Below are positions 47,014-56,276 of a DNA stretch of 64,000 nt, in pieces; position 1 is the first letter of the stretch, and each line of letters starts with the position of its first letter. The position numbers and the translations under genes were made by a program. Below the pieces are notes generated by a model. That model searched no databases. It saw nothing but the letters and a program-made list of their open reading frames with translations, and had not been told where the DNA came from. This stretch comes from an uncultured Aquimarina sp. (GTDB lineage Bacteria > Bacteroidota > Bacteroidia > Flavobacteriales > Flavobacteriaceae), in contig NZ_CANLMP010000003.1 of the NCBI RefSeq assembly GCF_947492405.1, positions 1-64,000 of the forward strand, given 5' to 3'.

Positions 47014-47367
47014 TTATTGTATTTCTTTAGCGGCCACGGCTGCTTCCACATGTACCTTTACCAAAGGAATACTATTCAGAAATTGTTTTCCGTCTTTTCT
47101 TTGAATAGTAATATTGGTTTTTCCATTTTTCACTTCTTTATCGGTGACAACTACTTTTGTCCCCTGTAATTTTTGGAAATTAGTAGTTCCTCCTTTTTTA
47201 ATAATAAAATTAGTACGAGGAAATAAGATGTGCTGGTATGTTTGACCAGAAGGTGCTCCTATAGTAACAATATCTCCAATTGCTATGGTACTAGAAGATA
47301 AATTTTTGGGTTCCTGAGCATTCATCGATACGATCGATAAAAATGCGATAAAAAATAAATTTTTCAT
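47014..47367 (-). CDS. Uncharacterised small secreted protein
   Basis: This 117-residue protein has a signal peptide ending MNAQ (about residue 17) and a single small beta-rich domain (AIGDIVTIGAPSGQTYQHI, FPRTNFIIKKGG). No family is recognised. It is convergent with the XRE-like gene. Confidence 0.65.
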   Translation of the reverse strand: MKNLFFIAFLSIVSMNAQEPKNLSSSTIAIGDIVTIGAPSGQTYQHILFPRTNFIIKKGGTTNFQKLQGTKVVVTDKEVKNGKTNITIQRKDGKQFLNSIPLVKVHVEAAVAAKEIQ

Positions 47368-47469
47368 GCGAGTGTGTATTGTGTTTATATATTGATGTGT
47401 CCTATAAAGTTACTATTATTTGATTAAGAGTAAAACATAAATTTTGGTTAAATAATAGTTAATATGTTA

Positions 47470-47487
47470 AGTATTAATAGTAATACT
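47470..47487. promoter_or_regulatory. Probable operator of the TetR-ABC-HlyD-TolC operon
   Basis: The dyad AGTATTA-ATAG-TAATACT lies directly upstream of the -7 element at 47490-47497. A TetR repressor bound here would block the promoter of its own operon. Confidence 0.6.
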
Positions 47488-47489
47488 AT

Positions 47490-47497
47490 TATTTTTG
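47490..47497 (+). promoter_or_regulatory. -7 element of the TetR-ABC-HlyD-TolC operon
   Basis: TATTTTTG matches TAnnTTTG. It is 18 bases before the ATG at 47516. The dyad occupies the spacer upstream. Confidence 0.6.
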
Positions 47498-47515
47498 AGC
47501 TAAATAGTTTTAATT

Positions 47516-48202
47516 ATGAAATACATACTTCAAGACTTAAAGGTTAATATCAACAATAATATATATCTTAAGGATCCGGAATCTTCAACTTTAGGGAAAA
47601 AAATTGTAGAGTTTAGTATTCTACTAATCGATGAGATTGGCTTTGATAGTTTTACTTTTAAAAAGCTAGGAGTGAAAATAGGGTCAAATGAGAGTTCCAT
47701 TTACAGATATTTTGAGAATAAACATAAACTACTCCTATATCTTACTTCTTGGTATTGGGGATGGCTAGAATATCAATTGGTCTTTACAACTAATAGTATT
47801 TCTGATGCAAAAGAAAAACTAACGAAGGCTATTGAAATTATCACTCGGACGACAAAGGAAGATTCTTCGTTTTCTCATATTAATGAAATTCTATTGAACA
47901 AGATTGTCATTAATGAATATTCTAAATCATATTTAACTAAAGAAGTTGATAGTGAAAATAAAGATGGATATTTTTCTATATATAAAAGATTGGTAAACCG
48001 AATCAAGGATATGATTAAAGAAGTAGATGGTGATTATAAGTATCCTACCAGTTTGGCCAGTACCGTGACCGAAGGAGCTTTGCATCAGCATTTCCTAAAG
48101 GATCATTTTTCTTCATTAACCGATTGTGATGAGAAAATCACGCCCACAACATACTTTATTAACCTAGTATTTAATTCTTTAAATAACCAAAAGAATGACT
48201 AA
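47516..48202 (+). CDS. TetR/AcrR-family regulator of a secretion operon
   Basis: This 228-residue regulator has an HTH (about residues 25-70) that includes IDEIGFDSFTFKKLGVKIGSNESSIYRYFENK. The C-terminal ligand domain ends in a helix resembling the TetR C-terminal family in flavobacteria. The next gene starts inside its last codons (8-base overlap), so the four genes are one operon. Autoregulation through the dyad at 47470 is likely. The inducer is unknown. Confidence 0.85.
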   Translation: MKYILQDLKVNINNNIYLKDPESSTLGKKIVEFSILLIDEIGFDSFTFKKLGVKIGSNESSIYRYFENKHKLLLYLTSWYWGWLEYQLVFTTNSISDAKEKLTKAIEIITRTTKEDSSFSHINEILLNKIVINEYSKSYLTKEVDSENKDGYFSIYKRLVNRIKDMIKEVDGDYKYPTSLASTVTEGALHQHFLKDHFSSLTDCDEKITPTTYFINLVFNSLNNQKND

Positions 48203-49862
48203 AAACATATTGACTGCTTGGCAGCGTCTGATAGGACTCTTAAGGCTTGATAAAAGAGATATCCTCCAAATATTTTATTATGCAATTTTTGCGGGATTAG
48301 TAAGTTTGTCACTTCCCTTGGGGATACAAGCTATTATCAATTTACTTCAAGGAGCTCAAGTGAGTACTTCTTGGATAATTCTGGTGATTTTAGTTACCGC
48401 AGGTGTACTATTTGTTGGGATACTTCAGTTTATGCAAATCAGAATTATTGAAAATGTACAACAGAAGATTTTTACCAGAGCTTCTTTTGAGTTTACTTAT
48501 CGATTTCCAAAAATTAAAATGAGCGAATTGCGTAATTATTATCCGCCTGAGCTTGCTAATCGTTTTTTTGACACATTAACTATCCAAAAGGGATTGTCTA
48601 AGATATTAGTTGATTTTCCAACTGCTTTAGTTCAAATCATTTTTGGACTCTTACTATTATCTTTTTATCATCCATTTTTTATCATTTATGGTTTATTGTT
48701 GTTGGTTTTAATCTATATCGTATTTAAATACACCGCAACCAAAGGATTAGAAACAAGCTTGAGTGAATCAAAAAGTAAATACAAAGTAGCTCATTGGATT
48801 CAGGAAGTTGCACGATCTATTGTAAGTTTTAAACTATCAGGTAGAACTAGTCTGTCACTAACTAAGAATGATGCACTGGTAGCCGATTATCTGGATTCTA
48901 GAGAGAGTCATTTTAGAATATTGGTAATACAATTTATTCAGATGATTGGTTTTAAGGTATTGGTCACAGCAGGACTTTTACTAATAGGTGGAGTACTAGT
49001 TTTGAATCAGCAAATGAATATCGGTCAGTTTGTAGCGGCAGAAATCATCATCTTATTAGTGATCAGTTCTGTAGAAAAACTAATCGTGGGATTAGAGTCT
49101 TTTTATGATGTACTAACTTCTTTAGAAAAAATAGGACAGGTTGTCGATAAAGAACTAGAACCACAAGAAGGAGAAAAACCCTTTAAGGAAGATGAAGGAT
49201 TTGTGATAGAACTAGATCAAGTTTCTTATGCCGTTCCGGATCGAGACAAAAAAATCATAGACAATATATCTCTTAATATCTCAGAGACTTGTACTATATT
49301 AATACAAGGATCTAATGGTTCTGGTAAGACAACACTTTTACGATTGATTGCAGGTTTGATAGAGCCCGATAGCGGCAGTATTTATATTAATGATATTTCG
49401 TTAAAAGGAGTCAACCTCAATTACTACAGAGGGTATTTAGGACAATCGCTTACAGAAGAATCTCCTTTTGAAGGGACTATTTTAGAGAATATTACCTTCG
49501 GAGATCAAAGTATTACCAGTGAGCAGGTGTATTGGGCACTAGAGAAAGTAGGATTACTTCAATTTGTTAAGGAACAACCAAAAGGATTACTAACAATGTT
49601 ATATCCAGAAGGAAGGCAAATCCCATATACAATTTCTAAAAAGATCGTATTAGCTCGTGGAATTGTCAGAAAACCAAAATTACTGATTCTTAAAGACCCA
49701 TTAGATCAATTTAATGGAGCAGAAGCTACCAGGATTATGGATTTTCTAGCCGATCCCGAAACCCCTTGGGCATTAGTTGTAGTTAGTGAGAATAATAAAT
49801 GGTCATCACGCTGTGGTAGAGTGATTACAGTGGATAATGGAAAAATAGTAAGTGAAAAATAA
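48195..49862 (+). CDS. ABC transporter with fused TM and degenerate ATP-binding domain
   Basis: This 555-residue half-transporter resembles HlyB/MsbA. It has about five or six TM helices (about residues 18-310) and an ATP-binding domain (about 335-555). Walker A is intact (GSNGSGKTT at residue 372) and the Q-loop is present (YLGQSL). The LSGGQ signature is replaced by PYTISKKIV. Walker B reads LLILKDPLD, with Lys500 in place of the Mg-binding Asp and Asp501 in place of the catalytic Glu. The H-loop His is missing (VVVSEN). The N-terminal C39 peptidase is absent. It may bind but hardly hydrolyse ATP. The HlyD and TolC genes follow at once. Confidence 0.85.
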   Translation: MTKNILTAWQRLIGLLRLDKRDILQIFYYAIFAGLVSLSLPLGIQAIINLLQGAQVSTSWIILVILVTAGVLFVGILQFMQIRIIENVQQKIFTRASFEFTYRFPKIKMSELRNYYPPELANRFFDTLTIQKGLSKILVDFPTALVQIIFGLLLLSFYHPFFIIYGLLLLVLIYIVFKYTATKGLETSLSESKSKYKVAHWIQEVARSIVSFKLSGRTSLSLTKNDALVADYLDSRESHFRILVIQFIQMIGFKVLVTAGLLLIGGVLVLNQQMNIGQFVAAEIIILLVISSVEKLIVGLESFYDVLTSLEKIGQVVDKELEPQEGEKPFKEDEGFVIELDQVSYAVPDRDKKIIDNISLNISETCTILIQGSNGSGKTTLLRLIAGLIEPDSGSIYINDISLKGVNLNYYRGYLGQSLTEESPFEGTILENITFGDQSITSEQVYWALEKVGLLQFVKEQPKGLLTMLYPEGRQIPYTISKKIVLARGIVRKPKLLILKDPLDQFNGAEATRIMDFLADPETPWALVVVSENNKWSSRCGRVITVDNGKIVSEK

Positions 49863-49868
49863 AAAGAT

Positions 49869-51224
49869 ATGCTAAATATTTCAAATAACAAACTAAATAA
49901 AACTGTGGATATTTTAGGGTATAAAGCATCACAGAAGGTATTTGGTAAAGAGCATTATAAATATTTTAATCGTTTTTTATTGGCATTTACCATCATCGTT
50001 TTCATCATTTTGTTTTTTCCCTGGACACAGAACATTTCGGGTAATGGTTTTGTAACTACATTAACTCCGGATCAGCGACCTCAGACGATTCAATCCCCAA
50101 TACCTGGTAGAATAGAGCAGTGGTATGTACGCGAAGGAGATTATGTAAAAAAAGGAGATACGATTCTACGAATTTCTGAAGTTAAAAATGAATATTTTGA
50201 TCCTAATTTAGTAGAAAGAACAGGACAGCAGATTAAAGCTAAATCTATGGCTGTAACATCCTATGAAGAAAAGGTGAAAGCGCTGGGTAATCAGGCAAAT
50301 GCACTTATACAAGAACGAGCTTTAAAATTAAAACAAGCGAATAATAAGCTATTGCAATCTGGGTTTAAAGTAAAAAGTGATAGTATTGATCTCGAGGCGG
50401 CAAAGACGAATATCGCTATTGCAGAGCGCCAATACAATCGTATTGTACAGTTAGAAAAAGAAGGACTCAAATCACTAACGGATGTAGAAACAAAACGATT
50501 AAAATTACAGGAAACGCAAGCAAAATTAATTTCGCAAGAAAATAAATTATTGGCCAGTAAGAATGAGGTGATTAATGCACAGATAGAATTGGGTCGTATC
50601 CAAGCAGCATATGCAGAAAAAATATCCAAATCCCAGAGTGACCGGTTTACCGCACAATCCAGTCAATTTGATGCAGAAGCCCAAGTGACTAAATTAGAGA
50701 ATCAGTATACCAACTATGAGATACGAAATGATTTGTATTACATCAAGGCACCACAAAACGGATATATCAATAAAGCAATCCAATCCGGTTTAGGAGAAAC
50801 TTTTAAAGAAGGAGATCAACTAGTAGGAATTATGCCATCAGAGTATGACATGGCGGTAGAAACCTTTGTGAAACCGATAGATTTACCTTTGGTACATATT
50901 GGAGAAGAAGTAAGAGTACAATTTGATGGATGGCCGGCTATTATTTTTAGTGGTTGGCCTAATGCTTCTTATGGAACTTATGGAGGAAAAGTAGTTGCAA
51001 TAGAAACATTTATTAGTGCTAACGGAAAGTATAGAGTATTGATATCTCCAGATCCTAATGACCACGACTGGCCCGATGGAGTACGTGTAGGATCAGGAGC
51101 TAATACAATTGCCTTGTTGGAAGATGTACCAATTTGGTTCGAATTATGGAGGCAGTTAAACGGTTTTCCGCCTAATTATTATCAACCAGAAGATAAAGTG
51201 GCAACAACCAAAAAGAAAAAATAA
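49869..51224 (+). CDS. HlyD-family membrane fusion protein
   Basis: This 451-residue periplasmic adaptor has one TM anchor (about residues 32-52) and a lipoyl-like half-motif (QSPIPGRIEQWYVREGDYVKKGD, about 73-100). A long coiled-coil hairpin (about 110-270) is rich in Gln, Lys and Glu, and the second lipoyl/beta-barrel half carries IKAPQNGYINKAI. It bridges the inner-membrane ABC transporter and the TolC-like channel. It starts 6 bases after the ABC gene. Confidence 0.92.
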   Translation: MLNISNNKLNKTVDILGYKASQKVFGKEHYKYFNRFLLAFTIIVFIILFFPWTQNISGNGFVTTLTPDQRPQTIQSPIPGRIEQWYVREGDYVKKGDTILRISEVKNEYFDPNLVERTGQQIKAKSMAVTSYEEKVKALGNQANALIQERALKLKQANNKLLQSGFKVKSDSIDLEAAKTNIAIAERQYNRIVQLEKEGLKSLTDVETKRLKLQETQAKLISQENKLLASKNEVINAQIELGRIQAAYAEKISKSQSDRFTAQSSQFDAEAQVTKLENQYTNYEIRNDLYYIKAPQNGYINKAIQSGLGETFKEGDQLVGIMPSEYDMAVETFVKPIDLPLVHIGEEVRVQFDGWPAIIFSGWPNASYGTYGGKVVAIETFISANGKYRVLISPDPNDHDWPDGVRVGSGANTIALLEDVPIWFELWRQLNGFPPNYYQPEDKVATTKKKK

Positions 51225-51227
51225 TCT

Positions 51228-52631
51228 ATGAACAAATTTTTGTTATACAGTTTTCTTTTTTTGACAACCGTGTTGTATGCACAAGAAGAAGATACCATTA
51301 CACTTAACTTTAAAGAGTATTTGGGTTTTGTAAAGAAACATCACCCGGTAGCCAAACAAGCAGAGTTAAATATAAGTGTTGGAGAGGCAAATCTATTAAA
51401 ATCCAGAGGAGGTTTTGATCCTAAAATTGAAGTAGATTATGATCGAAAAAAGTTTAAAGGAGACGAGTATTATGATTTGCTGAATGCCACTTTTAAGGTG
51501 CCCACCTGGTATGGAATAGAGTTAAAAGCTAATTTTGAGCAGAATGAAGGGATTTTTCTCAATGAAGAAAGAACAGTTCCAGACGAAGGATTATATAGTG
51601 CCGGAGTATCAATACCTATTGCACAGGGGTTATTGATCAATGATCGTATGGCATCGCTTAAAAAAGCAAGATTATTTAGAGAGCAAACCAAGGCAGATCG
51701 CGATCTATTAGTTAATGAAATTCTATATGATGCATCCTTAGCCTATTTTGATTGGTTAGAAGCATTTAATGAGAAGGAAATCTATCAGAATTTTTTAACC
51801 AATGCGAGAGTACGTTTCGAAGGAGTAAAAAAGAGCGCTTTAGCCGGAGATAAAGCAATCATTGATACCGTAGAGGCTAAAATCACAGTACAGAATCGTC
51901 AGTTAAGTTTAGAGCAGGCAAAAGTTAAATTGATGAAATCTGCTTTAGATCTTTCTAATTATCTATGGATCGGAAATAACATTCCAGTAGAGTTACAGCC
52001 TAATGTAATTCCGGATAATGAAGTAGATGAGGTTATTGATCAGACATTACAGATACAGCAGGCGCTATTTACAGATGTAGACTTGGTAAACCATCCTAAA
52101 CTAAGATCATTAAATTATAAAATTGAAGGATTAGAAATAGATCGCAGACTCAAAGCGAATAAGTTACTACCTAAAATTAATCTGGAATACAATTTCCTGA
52201 CACCTTCACCAGAAGTGGCTAGTTCCTTTAATACCGCAGACTATAAAGGAGGCGTCACCTTTCAGTTCCCATTATTTTTGCGGAAAGAGCGCGGAGCTGT
52301 AAAACTAGCTAAATATAAAATCCAGGATAGTCAATATGAATTAGCAAGCGTACAACTACAGATAGAAAATAAGGTAAATGCTATTTATAACGAGTTAGAA
52401 TCCTTTAAAACTCAGAATAGTTTAATCGCCAATATTGTAAATGATTATACCACCTTATTAAAAGCAGAAGAACGTAAATTTAGTTTTGGAGAGAGTTCCT
52501 TGTTTTTGATCAATTCTCGAGAAAGCAAATTGATTGATGCAGAACTAAAAAACAATAAATTACAGAACAAATATTTTGGTACCAAAGCCAAGCTATTTAA
52601 GAATCTGGCTGTCAATCCAGAGAACTTATAG
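51228..52631 (+). CDS. TolC-family outer-membrane channel
   Basis: This 467-residue protein has a signal peptide ending VLYAQ (about residue 18). Two structural repeats of coiled-coil helices and beta strands are typical of the outer-membrane efflux protein family, including GLYSAGVSIPIAQGLL and GGVTFQFPLFLRKERGAV. It forms the outer-membrane exit for substrates brought by the ABC/HlyD pair. It starts 3 bases after hlyD and closes the operon. REP-like DNA follows. Confidence 0.92.
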   Translation: MNKFLLYSFLFLTTVLYAQEEDTITLNFKEYLGFVKKHHPVAKQAELNISVGEANLLKSRGGFDPKIEVDYDRKKFKGDEYYDLLNATFKVPTWYGIELKANFEQNEGIFLNEERTVPDEGLYSAGVSIPIAQGLLINDRMASLKKARLFREQTKADRDLLVNEILYDASLAYFDWLEAFNEKEIYQNFLTNARVRFEGVKKSALAGDKAIIDTVEAKITVQNRQLSLEQAKVKLMKSALDLSNYLWIGNNIPVELQPNVIPDNEVDEVIDQTLQIQQALFTDVDLVNHPKLRSLNYKIEGLEIDRRLKANKLLPKINLEYNFLTPSPEVASSFNTADYKGGVTFQFPLFLRKERGAVKLAKYKIQDSQYELASVQLQIENKVNAIYNELESFKTQNSLIANIVNDYTTLLKAEERKFSFGESSLFLINSRESKLIDAELKNNKLQNKYFGTKAKLFKNLAVNPENL

Positions 52632-52957
52632 CGGTTTGGGACGAGAGACTTCGAGAACCTCAGTCTCGTGATATTAGAAACTTCGAGCCGTGAGCGTAGT
52701 CGAAGGGCTCACCACATGCCTGTCCTGAGCTTCCTCAATAGGCCAGATATGTGTAAGTACGGCCTAAGTAATTCTGAACTATTATAATACTCTGTTAATC
52801 AATAAAATAGCAAATCTCTTCTTAAATCCATGTAAATAATAAGGGAAAATTCCCTATTATTGTGTACTGTAAAAACAGGTAGAATCCCCCATTTTTTATA
52901 AAAGTGGACATCTATACTTTTAGCACAGTAAATTAAAGCAATATAGTAATTCCCGAT
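52632..52957. repeat. REP-like palindromic repeat region
   Basis: This non-coding DNA contains motifs of Flavobacteriaceae REP elements: the pattern CGTAGTCGAAGGGCTC and CCTGTCCTGAGCTTCCTC, plus the stem GAGACT/AGTCTC just after tolC (52645-52667). The remaining AT-rich part shows no gene. Confidence 0.6.
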
Positions 52958-53359
52958 ATGTCAACCACGTTTTCTGTGATGATACAACAAATTGTAAGTG
53001 AAAGCAGTACGGATGCAATTCCTGATCCTGCTCGATCTGGATATTTATGTAAACCTACTGATTTTTTATCAGAATTGATCCGATTTGTATCTATGATGCA
53101 AGTGATAAAGATCGGTGTTGGTAGCGAAATCGCAACCATAAAAAACGATTTAGAAATAGCCAATCAATCGCCATTTATTAGACAATCAGATGATCGGTTG
53201 TATAAACTAATGGTAGGAGCTATCGGACATATAATTAGCATCTGTACTACAGAAGGAGAACATGCAGAAACAGCAGGAGAGCAAAAGTTAACAGAAACCT
53301 ATGCCTGGTGCATCGCAGGATGTCGATTATTTTTAGAGTATTCTGAGTCTATAGAGTAA
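52958..53359 (+). CDS. Uncharacterised small protein
   Basis: This 133-residue predicted protein has Thr/Ser/Asp-rich content with no signal peptide and no recognised motif. It contains four Cys residues (CKPTD, SICTTEG, WCIAGCRLF). The frame is undisturbed and its composition is reasonable, but it lies between REP-like regions and could be an orphan or a relic. Confidence 0.45.
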   Translation: MSTTFSVMIQQIVSESSTDAIPDPARSGYLCKPTDFLSELIRFVSMMQVIKIGVGSEIATIKNDLEIANQSPFIRQSDDRLYKLMVGAIGHIISICTTEGEHAETAGEQKLTETYAWCIAGCRLFLEYSESIE

Positions 53360-53730
53360 CTATCACTAAAAAAAGCGTCAATTCGAGTGTTTTGTTTTCT
53401 GTCCTCTCGACTCCGCTCGAGGTGACAGAAAACAAAATAGCCTGCTCGCCTCTGGAGAGTATCGAGAATAGCTTTTTTGATTTGAAAATTTTGTAACATT
53501 GAGTGCACTGAACCCTTCAACTTCGCTCAGCAGAGCTATCGAGAATAGGATTTTAAACAACGCAATCATGAAATAAACAACAACAGTTAATTTATTTTAT
53601 ATATTTAAAAACCCCAGCTCCCACTAGTCTATGACTAGTGGCGTTACAGATGTGTCGTCCTAAAAAAAGCTTACATATTTTATGATTTCACGAGATATAT
53701 TTATAGACTTGGTGATTATATCAAAAAACA
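53360..53730. repeat. REP-like hairpin region
   Basis: A long hairpin has 14-bp outer arms TTTTGTTTTCTGTC (53390-53403) and GACAGAAAACAAAA (53424-53437) around a CTCGA...TCGAG inner stem. Nearby CCCTTCAACTTCGCTCAG is a second REP-type motif. A short ACTAGTC/GACTAGT-type hairpin follows near 53622-53640. No gene is seen. Confidence 0.6.
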
Positions 53731-54369
53731 ATGAATAAAACATTATTTTTCTTTGCTCTATTAATTTCAGCAATTACATATTCACAAGTTCAAAAAGTAT
53801 TCTATGTTGAAGATGTAAAACTAATCGATTATGTTACAGTAAATTTTTGCGTAAATGATGAAGCTTGGATTAGTGAGGTAACGGTTCTTCCTGAGAAGAC
53901 TACATATCAAAACAAAGAAGTTATTGAAAAACTAATTCAATATCTTAAGGGCATTCAGTATTATTCTGATAGTACATTAAGAAATAACTGTTATGATTCT
54001 ACTTTTGAGTTTGTAAATAAAAAATACGAAGAAGGGAAACTTGATGAGTGGGAGTACTCTAAATGTCAAGAATTCAGAAAAGGAGAATTTAGATACACGG
54101 ATGTAAGATACCTTGAAACTCGTATTAAAAGAGGTAAGAAAAAACAAAGAGAGAGAGGTAAAGATTTTAAGGAAAAGTATAGGATTACTTGGACATCTGA
54201 TTATCAATATGAACTGAAGTACATAACAGTGAATGATAAAAAGAATAAACACCTTATTGGAGAATTGATTAAAACCGAGATTATAGGAATAACAGAAAAT
54301 GGTTATGTGTATAGGTCTAAATTATTGAATCAAAAAGAAGTAATAAGAGTTATTGAAAAGATGAAATAG
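53731..54369 (+). CDS. Uncharacterised secreted protein
   Basis: This 212-residue protein has a signal peptide ending TYSQ (about residue 19). An alpha/beta region contains Cys residues (VNFCVNDEA, NNCYDST, SKCQEF) and a Lys/Arg-rich helix around residue 135. No family is recognised. It is followed by a short perfect hairpin (CGAAGTT/AACTTCG, 54393-54409) of the same style as the REP elements. Confidence 0.6.
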   Translation: MNKTLFFFALLISAITYSQVQKVFYVEDVKLIDYVTVNFCVNDEAWISEVTVLPEKTTYQNKEVIEKLIQYLKGIQYYSDSTLRNNCYDSTFEFVNKKYEEGKLDEWEYSKCQEFRKGEFRYTDVRYLETRIKRGKKKQRERGKDFKEKYRITWTSDYQYELKYITVNDKKNKHLIGELIKTEIIGITENGYVYRSKLLNQKEVIRVIEKMK

Positions 54370-54506
54370 TGAGTTCGATTAACCCCGCTCTGCGAAGTTT
54401 GCAACTTCGTAACATCAAAGATTAGATAACAGCATAATCATGATAGCGCATTCTATAGAGAAATTATTCTTTACTTTTGGATCTGACAAAAAAGGGTTTC
54501 TAATTG

Positions 54507-55331
54507 ATGAGTACTACACAACCAACCAAAAATATACTAAAAACAGTATGGCATACTGCTACCTGGCGTTGGTTTCAGAAAGCAATTGTCTTAATAATTT
54601 TCTCTTTGGTAGTAAATCATTTAGCTGCGAGTGATAATTTTCTGGATAGTGGATCGTATAGATTCCCTATAGAAGGTTTTCTGTCGACTATTGTTTTATC
54701 TATTCTCGTTGGAATTATAGCGGATCTTAATTTTAAATTTTACAAGAAAAAATATTTCTCTAAAAAGGTAGAAATCGTCACTATCGTAAGGTTTATGCTT
54801 TCTACGCTGGGATATATTACCATCATGTATATTCCTGTAAATATTATAGTAGATAAAGTAGCAGGTGGACAGACAATATTCTATTATTTATTAATTGGTT
54901 TACTAATTACCTTGTTATTGTGTTTTATTCTCATAGGTTTATTGTATGCTCAAGACCTTTACAATTTATATAAGTTATCTATAAAAGATGCTGAAATTAC
55001 TATTGACAGCGGTACGAAAATGAAGAAGCTTACCTATGAAAATATTGCGTGCTTTTACAGCGAAAACAAAATTGTGTATACTGTTCAAAATGATGGCACC
55101 ACAATGAACACCGATTTTACATTAAATGAGCTCGAAGAAAAGATAAATGATCAATTATTTTTTAGAGCCAATCGACAAATTATCATTCACAAAGATACTG
55201 TAGACCTAATTGAAAAGATTGAAAATGGCAAGTTGCGTATTCAGTTAAAAGCTTTCATTGAGAACGATAGTATTGCCGAAATCAATATCAGCCGTTACAA
55301 ACGAAAAGAGTTTATAGATTGGTATCAATAA
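54507..55331 (+). CDS. Membrane-bound LytTR-domain protein
   Basis: This protein of about 274 residues has four predicted TM helices (about residues 25-45, 60-80, 95-115 and 125-150) followed by a LytTR DNA-binding domain (about 165-274). The latter is seen as YENIACFYSENKIVYTV, FRANRQIIIHKDTV and INISRYKRKEFIDWY. LytTR regulators bind imperfect direct repeats, and the fused membrane part suggests direct signal sensing at the membrane. I chose the ATG at 54507 over a TTG three bases earlier. It is a single gene. Confidence 0.87.
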   Translation: MSTTQPTKNILKTVWHTATWRWFQKAIVLIIFSLVVNHLAASDNFLDSGSYRFPIEGFLSTIVLSILVGIIADLNFKFYKKKYFSKKVEIVTIVRFMLSTLGYITIMYIPVNIIVDKVAGGQTIFYYLLIGLLITLLLCFILIGLLYAQDLYNLYKLSIKDAEITIDSGTKMKKLTYENIACFYSENKIVYTVQNDGTTMNTDFTLNELEEKINDQLFFRANRQIIIHKDTVDLIEKIENGKLRIQLKAFIENDSIAEINISRYKRKEFIDWYQ

Positions 55332-55454
55332 AAGATGCCAAAGACTATCGACTATTCAGTTATAAATTACGACCATTCAGTAAAAATATAAGTATTTAAA
55401 GGGGTTTTCAGAGATTTTGTTCATTATTTCGTTTAGAATTTAAAATCAAAAAAC

Positions 55455-56114
55455 ATGAACAAAATCACCTTACGACAAGTATTAATTCCATTAATAACCA
55501 TTGCAATCATCTGCTTTTTATGGTTTGGACCATTCCGTATAACCATAGAAAATATTATTATTTCTATAGTAATCATTATAGCCAATTATATAGAATATAA
55601 AGGAAAACCATTTTCGGCACTTGGATTTCAACGTGAAAAATTCACATTCAAAAACATTTTCGTACTTGCTCCATTGGTGGCAGTAGGACTCTTTGTTTTT
55701 TATGCCTTTGTATTGGTTCCCGGGATTACAAAACTCACAGGAGTTCCCATAGATTATTCAGGTTTTGATCAAATAAAGGGAAATTTCCCTTATTTTTTAA
55801 TTTTTTTACTATTATTGTGGGCTACTGCGGGATTTGGAGAAGAAATAATCTTTCGCGGTTATTTTATGCGACAATTTGTAAAATTCTTTGGAGAAAGTAA
55901 AGTCAGTATTGTGCTTAATATTGTTTTAATTACTGGTTTTTTTGGCTTTATGCATAGTTCTCAGGGAATTACTGGGCAACTTGTTACTTGGATTGTCGGA
56001 GCGCTCATAGCTTTGATATTCTACTTGCGTAAATACGACTTGTGGTTTGTCATTGCCGTACACGGTTTTTTTAACACCATAGCTTTATCTTGTATATACT
56101 TTGATTTGGTGTAA
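55455..56114 (+). CDS. CPBP-family intramembrane metalloprotease
   Basis: This 219-residue polytopic protein has about six TM helices. The CPBP/Abi motif EEIIFRGYF near residue 135, GFFGFMHSSQG near 170 and a C-terminal VIAVHGFFNTIAL carry the Glu and His zinc residues. The family includes CAAX-prenyl proteases and bacteriocin-immunity proteins. The function here is unknown. Confidence 0.88.
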   Translation: MNKITLRQVLIPLITIAIICFLWFGPFRITIENIIISIVIIIANYIEYKGKPFSALGFQREKFTFKNIFVLAPLVAVGLFVFYAFVLVPGITKLTGVPIDYSGFDQIKGNFPYFLIFLLLLWATAGFGEEIIFRGYFMRQFVKFFGESKVSIVLNIVLITGFFGFMHSSQGITGQLVTWIVGALIALIFYLRKYDLWFVIAVHGFFNTIALSCIYFDLV

Positions 56115-56276
56115 CGATACTAAGTAGTAACATATAGTTACTAATAAAATTAATCCACTTTACTAAAATTTCGTGGTTTGGTCTTTTTTTCCAATGGATT
56201 GACCCAATAATCATATCTGTCCGATATTCATACAATTACTTTTGGAATATCTAATTAAAAGATAAATCCATTAGAT

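Noticed and set aside
47516..52631. Assigning the exporter operon as the transporter of the two GG peptides
   Set aside because: The ABC protein lacks a C39 peptidase domain and has a degenerate ATPase, and the genes are 5-15 kb apart with other operons between them.
55455..56114. CPBP protein as an immunity protein for the GG peptides
   Set aside because: CPBP proteins include immunity factors, but this gene is 13-22 kb from the peptides with no shared regulation visible.
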